Source of the DNA: Pseudomonadales bacterium | Lineage (GTDB): Bacteria > Pseudomonadota > Gammaproteobacteria > Pseudomonadales > Azotimanducaceae | Length of the DNA: 64,000 nucleotides | Assembly (NCBI GenBank): GCA_012103505.1 | Contig: WLWP01000001.1 | Coordinates: forward strand, 2,170,001-2,234,000 | Direction of reading: 5' to 3' | In this document: positions 56,264 to 63,617 of the stretch, in pieces | Layout of the letters: every line of letters begins with the position of its first letter | Position numbering within the stretch: the stretch's first letter is position 1 | The notes under the pieces: generated by a model | What the model saw: the letters and a program-made list of their open reading frames with translations, nothing else | The model's database searches: none | What the model was told of the DNA's origin: nothing | Program-made: the position numbers and the translations under genes

Positions 56264-57589
56264 TCACAAACTGCTGCCCAGGTAGCTAACCTCCCATGAC
56301 GAAACACGCGTACTGAAGTCAGCCAACTCATCCTGTTTAACAGAAACAAACACGTCCACAAAGGGCTTGGAAAAGAGTTCTACCAATTTATCGTTAGCCT
56401 GCAAAGCGCGCAGTCCGTCAGCCAGATTTTCAGGGAGATTCGGACGCAAGTCATAGGCATCCGTCTCTACTGGGCTTGTCGCCTCAATGGCCTCCACTAT
56501 GCCAAGCAAACCACAAGCGAGCGTTGCTGCAACGACCAGGTAGGGGTTGGCATCTGCCCCGGCAACACGATTTTCTACTCGCCCATCACTATCTGGGCCA
56601 TAGGGGACGCGAAACCCTGTTGTTCGATTATCGTATCCCCATTCCAGGTTAATAGGTGCAGAGGAATCCGGCACGAACCGTTTAAAGCTGTTGACGTTGG
56701 GTGCGATCAACGCAAAAGCATGCGGCAAATAGGCTTGTAAGCCTCCGATGAAGAAGCGCAAGGTGTCTGATGCATCCCCATTCTTGAGCTGAAACCGATT
56801 CTCACCCGCTTCGTCAATCAAACTGCAATGAATGTGCAAACCGCTACCCGGCAAGTCAGCGATCGGCTTCGCCATGAAACTGGCATGGTGTCCATGTTTC
56901 ATAGCCGCGGCCTTTACCAACCGCTTGAGCTGCACCAATTCATCAACTTTCGCAAGCGCTTCACCATGACCCACATTGAGTTCTATCTGCGCGGGCCCCA
57001 TCTCGTGAAGCAACGAACTCAATGGCAAGTCACAGGCTTTACAAAAACGGTTCAAGTCATTTATGAACGGTCTAAATTTGCTAAGAGTATCCGAACCGAA
57101 AGCTTCGCCCCCGAATTCATCGTGACCACCGATTCCTGTAGCCGTTACCAACGTATGGTCATCTCGACCCAGCGGACTCAGTAGATAAAACTCTAACTCT
57201 GGCGCAACGATGGGCTTAAGTCCTAGCTCCTGGTAACGCTCAAGTACTCGACACAAGACATTTCGAGGATCGAATGCCACGGCTAAACCTGCTTTGTCTA
57301 TCGTCTCGACTATCACTTGAGACGTATCATCGGACTGCCACGGCACTGATCGGCAGGTGCTCCACTGCGGACTGAGCAGCATGTCCTCATCCTTTGGGTC
57401 GTACTTCTCCATGGCAACATTCGAATAAGCGCCAGTAATGGACTGGCATAGCACGGCCGCCGCTATGTGCGGTAGATTTTCCTCCCTAAACGTCGAGCTT
57501 TTAATCGTCTTACCACGGGGGACGCCATTCATGTCGACGAACACTAACTCCAAGTTTTCAGCTAATTCGCCTGATATCGCTGTACCCAC
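56264..57589 (-). CDS. Glutamine synthetase family protein (gamma-glutamyl-amine synthetase-like)
   Basis: 441 residues starting at GTG. LVFVDMNGVPRGKTIKSSTF is the beta-grasp N-terminal segment typical of the GlnA-like amide ligases (PuuA type); APELEFYLLSPLG and GPAQIELNVGHGEALA hold the metal-binding Glu residues; NSFKRFVPDSSAPINLEWG YDNRT fits the ATP/substrate region. This group glutamylates polyamines or other amines at the expense of ATP. It is convergent with the TetR gene (two bases apart) and carries the same operator as the flavoprotein operon. Confidence 0.85.
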   Translation of the reverse strand: MGTAISGELAENLELVFVDMNGVPRGKTIKSSTFREENLPHIAAAVLCQSITGAYSNVAMEKYDPKDEDMLLSPQWSTCRSVPWQSDDTSQVIVETIDKAGLAVAFDPRNVLCRVLERYQELGLKPIVAPELEFYLLSPLGRDDHTLVTATGIGGHDEFGGEAFGSDTLSKFRPFINDLNRFCKACDLPLSSLLHEMGPAQIELNVGHGEALAKVDELVQLKRLVKAAAMKHGHHASFMAKPIADLPGSGLHIHCSLIDEAGENRFQLKNGDASDTLRFFIGGLQAYLPHAFALIAPNVNSFKRFVPDSSAPINLEWGYDNRTTGFRVPYGPDSDGRVENRVAGADANPYLVVAATLACGLLGIVEAIEATSPVETDAYDLRPNLPENLADGLRALQANDKLVELFSKPFVDVFVSVKQDELADFSTRVSSWEVSYLGSSL

Positions 57590-57608
57590 TACCTTTTTAT
57601 CCCAGCCT

Positions 57609-57626
57609 ACATGTCACTCGACATGT
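57609..57626. promoter_or_regulatory. Palindromic operator upstream of the glutamine synthetase-like gene
   Basis: ACATGTC ACTC GACATGT: perfect 7-base arms, with four-base spacer, 20 bases upstream of the GTG start at 57589. It is the same motif as the two sites at 55613-55652. Confidence 0.75.
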
Positions 57627-57894
57627 TCCGGGTAGTTTGCCTAGGTGTCAACCGTGCTAGCTGATGGCGTTGCCCAGCCGCTTGGCTTATCCCGCATACT
57701 TTTCTTAGAAAAGATCACTGAAGGTTGCCGCTGGTACGATGCATCGCCAGATTCTCGCGCAACGTAGAAACGAATACTCTCATTTGGGCTTACGTGAGTG
57801 TAAGCGCGAGGATTTTCACGGCTTCAAACCCTACCAGTATCCTACCAGTCGACTAGGAATAGGATTAAGATAGGCGACGACCCAACCGTCACCA
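57627..57894. other. Gene-free stretch
   Basis: Upstream region of the glutamine synthetase-like gene. No gene, operator or RNA is recognised beyond the palindrome at its left edge. It leads into repeat copy B. Confidence 0.4.
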
Positions 57895-58052
57895 ATTGAT
57901 TTAAAAAGAGGTTTTTGGTCGGGACGACAGGATTAAACCGCCAACCGCGTTGCTGCGACCACTTGACCCCCCAGGGCAGTGGAGTCAACAACTGCCAACA
58001 CTTAACAACAAGCCACAACAACAACTTTCGAAGTCGTGGCTACAGACCGCGG
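57895..58052 (-). repeat. tRNA-Pro-derived repeat, copy B (short form)
   Basis: On the minus strand the copy reads CTGGGGGGTCAAG, TGGTCGCAG, an insert with CAAC/GTTG, TTTAATCCTG, TCGTCCCGACCA and a T-rich tail (AAAAACCTCTTTTTAAATCA). It lacks the ACTCTCC/GGAGAGT hairpin present in A and C, so the anticodon stem runs straight into TGGTCGCAG as in a normal tRNA. Its 5' part has diverged, keeping AAGCC...GGCTACAG. That GGCTACAG supplies the stop codon of the truncated toxin at 58040. Confidence 0.7.
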
Positions 58053-58246
58053 CCTTCGCAGGATGCGCGCCTACGGATGTGTGGTCGTACCTGTGATCCG
58101 ATATGTGGATTTTCTGCGATAAGTTCGGACAGTCTCTGGACTTCTAGAGCGAAATCTCGACCGAGGCCGGGAGCTTGCGAATCGTAATATTCTGCAGCAA
58201 CCTGAAGTTCCTCAGCAGCCTCTGCGAGAAATCTGATCGCTGTCAA
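58040..58246 (-). CDS. ParE/RelE-type toxin, C-terminally truncated
   Basis: 68 residues: IRFLAEAAEELQVAAEYYDS, QAPGLGRDFALEVQRLSELI, AENPHIGSQVRPHIRR, matching the N-terminal two-thirds of ParE/RelE toxins. The last strands (..RRFPY..Y...) that carry key residues are missing: after HIRR comes ASCEGRGL and a stop that lies inside repeat copy B. A shift of frame gives RILRRPRSVAT, hinting at the lost strand. Its start overlaps the antitoxin gene by four bases. It is probably inactive. Confidence 0.65.
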   Translation of the reverse strand: MTAIRFLAEAAEELQVAAEYYDSQAPGLGRDFALEVQRLSELIAENPHIGSQVRPHIRRRASCEGRGL

Positions 58247-58470
58247 TGACTACTAAGCAACGCGTCGAACACATTCTCCGCTGGGATGCTTTTCGAGTCG
58301 CCTTTTTGATACGACGAAAGACGGCGCTCAGCTTCATCTAACCATACCTGCTCTGCGTCAAAGTCATGACCTTGATCAAGAGTAGCAATTAGTCGCCGCA
58401 CCAATTCAGCCCGGTCTTTTTTCGAAAGCTGAACAGCCTCTGCTTCAATTTTTCGAACGTATTGTGTCAT
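58243..58470 (-). CDS. Addiction-module antitoxin (Unstab_antitox-like)
   Basis: 75 residues from the ATG at 58470; the frame extends to 58497. AVQLSKKDRAELVRRLIATL and VWLDEAERRLSSYQKGDSKS with IPAENVFDAL match the short helical antitoxins (PF09720 type) paired with ParE/RelE toxins (LP..ERAEL...L..SL......W..EA..R..E...G....IP..E). It precedes the toxin with a four-base overlap. Antitoxin sequence looks complete although its toxin is truncated. Confidence 0.75.
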   Translation of the reverse strand: MTQYVRKIEAEAVQLSKKDRAELVRRLIATLDQGHDFDAEQVWLDEAERRLSSYQKGDSKSIPAENVFDALLSSH

Positions 58471-58656
58471 GGCTTGAGAAACTATCCCGATTGTCACATT
58501 TGGTCAATGGACGTTCGCACAAATCAAAGTGAGCTTTTGTCGCCGTGCTCAACAACGTCTATCTCGTTCACCACAATTCTCAACAACAAAGTAGCGGAGA
58601 TCGAAGAAGGTTGATGCAACATGGATGAGGAATTAGTTTTCGACTTATATCTAAGT
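58471..58656. other. Gene-free stretch upstream of the antitoxin
   Basis: Short stretch between the antitoxin start and repeat copy C. The antitoxin promoter should be here. I see no clear operator. Confidence 0.4.
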
Positions 58657-58910
58657 CATTGATTTTATTGGTCGGGACGGCAGGATTAAGCCGCCAACCC
58701 CGCGTTGCTGCGACCACTCTCCGTAGGAGAGTACTTGACCCCCAGCGACCAGACCCGATTAACAAGCCCGCATAAACTGCGGGCTACAGCGCGGACTCCA
58801 ACAGTTCCAAATCGTGGCGACTTCCAAACCCACAGAATTTGCACGCTTGGAAACCATCCTCTGCCTACCTGTATCCGACCAGTTTGGACCGGAATAATCC
58901 GATGACCTCA
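58657..58910 (-). repeat. tRNA-Pro-derived repeat, copy C (long form)
   Basis: On the minus strand: TCGGGTCTGGTCG, CTGGGGGTCAAG, hairpin ACTCTCC/GGAGAGT (plus 58716-58732), TGGTCGCAG, insert with CAAC/GTTG, TTAATCCTGCCGTCCCGACCA (given in parts in the findings). The 5' TCGGG can pair with the 3' CCCGA as an acceptor stem. About 150 bases more on the right (GCCCGCA/TGCGGGC hairpin, CCTCTGCCTACC, GACCAGTTTGGACCG, CCGATGACCTCA) are shared with copy A. Confidence 0.72.
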
Positions 58911-58980
58911 CACTCCAAATTACTCTTTTCTCATACCTTCTGGTCGTGTAGCTGCCCTTAGATACATTTTAAACAGCCAG

Positions 58981-60750
58981 CTAGGGTTTAGTTATCCCAT
59001 GTTTCTTGATCTGATAAGCAAGGGTGCTGGGCTTGATACCTAGAAGTGCAGCGGCGCCGTTTTCCCCCCAGGTCTTCCACTCAGCATTCTTGAGTGCTGA
59101 AACGATGTTCGCTTTTTCGAGCTCTCTGAATTCTGCATCCGTGAGAAAGCTGGCTGCCAAACTTTCGGCACTGACTGTTGAAGGAGATATCGTCGCGCCG
59201 ACTGAATTCAAGGCAATCGATAGCTCAAGCTTAGTGCCCCGAGAGGAAATTACCGCTCGTTCGATTATGTTTTTAAGCTCCCGGATATTTCCTGGCCAAT
59301 CATGCCCTTCCAGTGCGGCGACGTCGCTATGAGTCAGGTTAAGTAGTTCGCGCCCAGTTTCGCGACAAACTTGGTCTAGAAAACTCTGTGCGAGCGGAAC
59401 TATGTCTTCTCGACGCTCTCTCAACGGCGGCACCTCAATTGGAAATACGTTGAGCCGGTAGAACAGGTCTTCGCGGAAGCGTCCGGCTGATACTTCTACT
59501 TCGAGCTTACGGTTACTGGCAGCTACCACCCTCGTATCAACCGCCATCGTACGATCGTCCCCAACACGCTCAAACTCCCCTTCCTGCAACGCCCTAAGCA
59601 GCTTACCTTGCTGAGCCAGTGGTATTTCCCCCACCTCATCTAAGAATAGCGTTCCTCCGTCTGCGAGTTGGAGGCGACCAACGCGGTCCTGATGGGCTCC
59701 CGTAAAAGAGCCCCGGACGTGCCCAAAAAATTCGCTCTCGAAGAGCTCGTTTGGTATTGATGCGCAGTTCACCTTCACCAATGCCTTTGCCGCTCTATCA
59801 CTATTATTATGAATGGCCCGCGCAATCATCTCTTTGCCAACGCCGGACTCTCCGCAAACCAGTACGCTAGCACCCGTTTTTGCTACCGATTCAACTTCAC
59901 TTAAGGTCTTGAGTAGCGCAGGGCTGGCGCCAATTATTTCGCCGTAACTTCCTATCGTTTGAACTTCTTCCCGAAGATAGTCACGTTCCATTTCTATTTT
60001 TGTCTTTAACTGCCTTAGTTCATCCTCTGCTTTCTGTTTGAACTTCGAGTCTTCAATAAGGTTTTGCTTCATCTGGTTCATTGCCGTTGCTATCTGATCC
60101 AACTCATCGAGAGTCGACTCCGCTCGATCTAGCGCAAGGAAGGTTTCTTTATCTTCTAGATCCAGATTACCTGCAAAATCTGATATGGCGTTTAGGTGCC
60201 GTGCAACTAGGTAGTAGAGAATTAGCAGTATTAGCAGGGACACTACAAACGTCTTGATCGCCTGTGATACAAGGATGAGACCAAACTTGTCTCCAAGCCT
60301 CTCTATCACACCATCCAAATTCGATTCTATATTTAATCGACCAACATCAACTTCCTTTCCCTGTGTCACATACTCCAGTTGCTCTTCGAAGCTTCGGATC
60401 GTGTCTGATGGTCGCCTCTGTCCTAAAGAAAACGATTCCCCTTCTCTAATCTGGATACTGACGAAGTGCACATCTTCAAATTCCATAATGCCTGCAAGAA
60501 TCGTCTTAATTTGACCGACATTTAGAAACCAGATCGCATTGCCAATGCTTTCTCGGTAGCTATGTTCGATTTGAACCATGCTCGCATCAACTTGGCGGGT
60601 TTGATCTTTGAAGTCGTCATACAGCTGATAAGCGGTAACTAACAATGTAACGCACGAACTACACAGTACAATATAGACAAGTACTTTTCGCGCAATGGAT
60701 CTCCTGCCTAATCCCAGCAAAGAGACTTTTGGTTGATGTGATTCATCCAT
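58981..60750 (-). CDS. Membrane-bound sigma-54 enhancer-binding regulator
   Basis: 589 residues. Two transmembrane helices (about 20-42 and 165-187) enclose a periplasmic loop, then a HAMP-like/coiled-coil linker (about 190-265). The AAA+ domain (about 275-510) has GESGVGKEMIARAIH (Walker A), GSFTGAHQDR (the sigma-54 loop, GSFTGA in place of GAFTGA), GGTLFLDEVGEIP (Walker B) and WPGNIRELKN (sensor II). The C terminus is a Fis-type helix-turn-helix, LLGIKPSTLAYQIKKHGI. It overlaps the end of the periplasmic binding protein gene by eight bases. It likely activates the -24/-12 promoter at 61705-61721. Confidence 0.9.
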   Translation of the reverse strand: MDESHQPKVSLLGLGRRSIARKVLVYIVLCSSCVTLLVTAYQLYDDFKDQTRQVDASMVQIEHSYRESIGNAIWFLNVGQIKTILAGIMEFEDVHFVSIQIREGESFSLGQRRPSDTIRSFEEQLEYVTQGKEVDVGRLNIESNLDGVIERLGDKFGLILVSQAIKTFVVSLLILLILYYLVARHLNAISDFAGNLDLEDKETFLALDRAESTLDELDQIATAMNQMKQNLIEDSKFKQKAEDELRQLKTKIEMERDYLREEVQTIGSYGEIIGASPALLKTLSEVESVAKTGASVLVCGESGVGKEMIARAIHNNSDRAAKALVKVNCASIPNELFESEFFGHVRGSFTGAHQDRVGRLQLADGGTLFLDEVGEIPLAQQGKLLRALQEGEFERVGDDRTMAVDTRVVAASNRKLEVEVSAGRFREDLFYRLNVFPIEVPPLRERREDIVPLAQSFLDQVCRETGRELLNLTHSDVAALEGHDWPGNIRELKNIIERAVISSRGTKLELSIALNSVGATISPSTVSAESLAASFLTDAEFRELEKANIVSALKNAEWKTWGENGAAALLGIKPSTLAYQIKKHGITKP

Positions 60751-61546
60751 CAGCGTCTCTTACATGCTGGTAGGAGTCTAGAATCCTCCGCAATTCACCA
60801 CTACTTTCCAATTGCTCGAAAGCCAACCGGAGGGCTTCAGTGCGCAGCGCGAGTTCGCTGCCCGCCGAAACTTGGATCCATGGGGTTCGTTCAGAAACCA
60901 CTAACGGTTCTGCCAGAACGATATTAGAGTTTGTCTCAGCGATTGCCCTAAGTAGAGGATCGAGTGGGCCAATGACAGCATCCACTCGACCAAACACCAG
61001 CATTCGAGCTGCTTGGTTGAAGTCGTCGGTGATCTGTTTCCGAATTGTTGCATCCGCGTCGATTTCGTCACTGAACTGAGCACCTCGCAGATACGCTAGC
61101 GACTTGCCCGAGAGACTTCCAATCGTATCTAGGTTTGAGCCCTCCAAGCCAATCACGACTGTTTTTAGTCTCGGAAGGGGGGCAACGTACTCGACATGTC
61201 CATCCAGAAATGAATATTTGAACATGATGGTCAAGTCTGTTTGCCCCGTTTTCATCTCATTGATGATCCTGGCATACGGGTATACAAGGTTGTTCGCCTC
61301 ATATCCGGCCAGGGCTAACACCCGATTCGAAATGTCGTAGTAAGCACCTCGTCGCTGGTCACCTTTATCATTTTCGGAAGCCGACTCAATTCCATAGGGC
61401 GGGATACCTATTGTTCGTACCTCGAGAACACGAGTCACTTCGTCAGCACTTATAACAGAAGGTTGAATGATCACGACGAGTAGCAATAACTGTCGAACCA
61501 GGAGCAATCCTTGGGTTTGCGGTTTACTGCGCGCGAATTTGTTCAC
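60743..61546 (-). CDS. Periplasmic substrate-binding protein (family 3 SBP-like)
   Basis: 267 residues starting at GTG, with a signal peptide ending near SVISADEV. VLEVRTIGIPPYGIES and RRGAYYDISNRVLALAGYEA match the first lobe of polar amino acid-type binding proteins, and YLRGAQFSDEIDAD with GRVDAVIGPLDPLLRAI the second lobe. No ABC permease or ATPase is nearby. Since the gene is coupled to a membrane regulator, it more likely feeds a signal to it than serves transport. This is an inference. Confidence 0.8.
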   Translation of the reverse strand: MNKFARSKPQTQGLLLVRQLLLLVVIIQPSVISADEVTRVLEVRTIGIPPYGIESASENDKGDQRRGAYYDISNRVLALAGYEANNLVYPYARIINEMKTGQTDLTIMFKYSFLDGHVEYVAPLPRLKTVVIGLEGSNLDTIGSLSGKSLAYLRGAQFSDEIDADATIRKQITDDFNQAARMLVFGRVDAVIGPLDPLLRAIAETNSNIVLAEPLVVSERTPWIQVSAGSELALRTEALRLAFEQLESSGELRRILDSYQHVRDADG

Positions 61547-61609
61547 CTAGTTCCTGAACACTCTTGCCGGTTTCGCCCCAAAGTTAACCCGAGGTCCCAG
61601 GAATACCCA

Positions 61610-61660
61610 CAAATATTTGGGGTTAGACCCCAATAATTTGAGGATCACAAATTATTGGGG
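61610..61660. promoter_or_regulatory. Three upstream activator half-sites
   Basis: CAAATATTTGGGG (61610-61622), CCCCAATAATTTG (61628-61640) and CAAATTATTGGGG (61648-61660). The last two form a perfect inverted repeat with 13-base arms and a 7-base spacer; the first is a near copy in the same direction as the third. They end 45 bases upstream of the -24/-12 promoter, the typical place of enhancer sites for sigma-54 activators. Confidence 0.75.
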
Positions 61661-61704
61661 CGACTAAATATCTATAACTTATTGTTTTTAAATAATTTAG
61701 TCAC

Positions 61705-61721
61705 TTGGCACGATTGATGCT
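61705..61721 (+). promoter_or_regulatory. Sigma-54 (-24/-12) promoter
   Basis: TTGGCACGATTGATGCT: GG and GC are 10 bases apart, as in the consensus TGGCAC-N5-TTGC (only the T of TTGC differs). The start of the isochorismatase-like gene is 47 bases downstream. Confidence 0.75.
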
Positions 61722-61767
61722 CTTCGTTTACTGAACAAACAACAACTTAGAGCAAGGAAAACGAATC

Positions 61768-62508
61768 ATGCTTTCAAATACCAAACTTCTCACCGCGCTT
61801 ACAGCCATATGGACTCTCTCTACTACACCTATATTTGCCGCACTGCCCGATCCAGGGATGGAAATAGACCGGGCACGCACCGCGATCGTGATTACAGATC
61901 CGCAAAACGACTTTTTGAGCCCAAAGGGTGTGACATGGGGTGTTGTTGGCAAGAGCGTAGAAGCCAACAACACCGTGGAGAACATTGAACGGTTGTTTAA
62001 AGTCGCCAAAACAGCAGGCATCCCGCTCTTCATCTCACCCCACTACTACTATCCAACAGACCACGGCTGGCAGTTCGAAGGGGCGCTCGAAAAACTCATG
62101 CACACCATCGGCATGTTCGATCGGAAAGGTGCCCTCTCAACAGAAGGATTCGAGGGATCTGGTGCTGACTGGTTAGAGCGTTACAAGCCTTACATCGAAG
62201 ATGAGGCCACAATTATCACCAATCCCCACAAGATATACGGCCCCGAAACCAACGACCTTGTCCTGCAGTTAAGAAAGCGTGGGATCGACAAAGTCATCCT
62301 CGCAGGCATGTCCGCCAATCTCTGTACTGAATCGCACATGCGTGAACTGATCGAACAGGGCTTTGAAGTCGCTGTGGTGTCTGACGCAACCGCCGCAGCG
62401 CGGGTAGAAGAAGGTGACGGCTATCAAGCAGCCTTTATCAATTTCCGCTTCATAGCAAACACGGTTTGGACAACAGATCAGGCGCTTCAGGCTGTCTCTA
62501 AAAAGTAG
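61768..62508 (+). CDS. Isochorismatase-family cysteine hydrolase (exported)
   Basis: 246 residues with a signal peptide (MLSNTKLLTALTAIWTLSTT ending near PIFAA). AIVITDPQNDFLSPKGVTWG carries the catalytic Asp, and ILAGMSANLCTESHMRELIE the catalytic Cys of the isochorismatase/nicotinamidase superfamily. EVAVVSDATAAAR is the usual following strand. It should cleave an amide or ester outside the cytosol, unlike most family members. It is the first gene behind the sigma-54 promoter. Confidence 0.85.
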   Translation: MLSNTKLLTALTAIWTLSTTPIFAALPDPGMEIDRARTAIVITDPQNDFLSPKGVTWGVVGKSVEANNTVENIERLFKVAKTAGIPLFISPHYYYPTDHGWQFEGALEKLMHTIGMFDRKGALSTEGFEGSGADWLERYKPYIEDEATIITNPHKIYGPETNDLVLQLRKRGIDKVILAGMSANLCTESHMRELIEQGFEVAVVSDATAAARVEEGDGYQAAFINFRFIANTVWTTDQALQAVSKK

Positions 62509-62514
62509 CCCCTC

Positions 62515-62556
62515 GGCGAGATCTTGGCACTCCCCCGTCAAGATCTCGCCACTTTT
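62515..62556 (+). terminator. Rho-independent terminator-like hairpin in the operon
   Basis: GGCGAGATCTTG and CAAGATCTCGCC form a perfect 12-base stem with a 12-base loop, followed by ACTTTT. It lies just after the first gene, so it may lower transcription of the two downstream genes. Confidence 0.7.
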
Positions 62557-62595
62557 AAATCACTAATACGCTTAACAACACGAAAGGAATTCAAC

Positions 62596-63585
62596 ATGGG
62601 ATTACTCATCAACGGAACATGGCAAACGACACCACGAGGTTCAGATGCGGAGGCTTCTCTGCTCGCGAAAGATGCACCAAAGCTGCGCAACTGGGTCACG
62701 CCAGATGGACGAAGCTTCACCTCTGAAGTGGGTTTCGCAGCAGAGCCAAACAGGTATCACCTGTACATCTCCAAAGCCTGCCCATTTGCACACCGAACTA
62801 TCATTGTACATGGACTAAAGGCGTTAGATGGCATAGTCACCGTATCCGAAGTTGGACCGACAATACGCGACAAAGGCTGGGAATTTACAGATGCCTATCC
62901 TGACCCGGTCAACAACCGGGAATATCTGCACGAGGTATATACGAAAAGCCACGCTGAATTGAGCAGCAGAGTCACCGTCCCAGTTCTCTGGGACCGAAAG
63001 CTAAATACGATTGTTAGCACCGACTCTGGCGACATCATGCGAATGTTCAATTCGGCATTTAACCAGCTGACTGGAAACACACTCGATTTATATCCGATGG
63101 GTCTTCGGCATGAAATCGACGACCTCAACGCATGGTTGTACAGCAACATCAATGTGGGCGTGTATCGAGCGGGATTCGCGAAAACAACCGGCTCTTACCG
63201 GCAAGCATCCACCACTGTATTCGCGGCTCTGGACCTTTTAGAAGAACGCCTAAGTCACAGTCGCTACCTCCTGGGTGATCAACCCACTGAATCCGATTGG
63301 CGATTGTTCACGACGCTGGTGAGATTCGACGCTGTTTACCACTCATTGTTTAAGCTGAATCAGGCGCTACTCGCCGATTACAAGAACCTATCCGGCTATG
63401 TTCGCGATCTCTACCAATTAGAGACCATTGGCGACACGGTAGATGTTACTCAAATCAAGCAGCACTACTTCACAAGTTTTACCTCACTTAATCCCTCCGG
63501 CCTGATCCCGACTGGGGGGCAAACCGATTTTTCCAAACCACCTTATCGAGCACTGCCCGAGGGTATGGAAAAGCACGCCTGTTAG
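62596..63585 (+). CDS. Glutathionyl-hydroquinone reductase (omega-class GST)
   Basis: 329 residues from the ATG at 62596 (AAAGGAA upstream); the frame extends to 62524 across the hairpin. FAAEPNRYHLYISKACPFAH R is the active-site stretch, CPFAHR in place of the common CPWAHR, with catalytic Cys. WEFTDAYPDPVNNREYLHEV and VPVLWDRKLNTIVSTDSGDI are family-specific, and RLFTTLVRFDAVYHSLFKLN is the C-terminal helix motif. It reduces glutathionyl-hydroquinones in the cytosol, a step in aromatic breakdown. Confidence 0.88.
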   Translation: MGLLINGTWQTTPRGSDAEASLLAKDAPKLRNWVTPDGRSFTSEVGFAAEPNRYHLYISKACPFAHRTIIVHGLKALDGIVTVSEVGPTIRDKGWEFTDAYPDPVNNREYLHEVYTKSHAELSSRVTVPVLWDRKLNTIVSTDSGDIMRMFNSAFNQLTGNTLDLYPMGLRHEIDDLNAWLYSNINVGVYRAGFAKTTGSYRQASTTVFAALDLLEERLSHSRYLLGDQPTESDWRLFTTLVRFDAVYHSLFKLNQALLADYKNLSGYVRDLYQLETIGDTVDVTQIKQHYFTSFTSLNPSGLIPTGGQTDFSKPPYRALPEGMEKHAC

Positions 63586-63617
63586 GCACCCCACAATATC
63601 TCGAAAGGAGAATCACA

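Noticed and set aside
57895..58910. CRISPR array or integron attC sites
   Set aside because: Only two copies here, unequal in length, with genes between them, and no cas or integrase gene; the tRNA-like reading explains the shared parts better.
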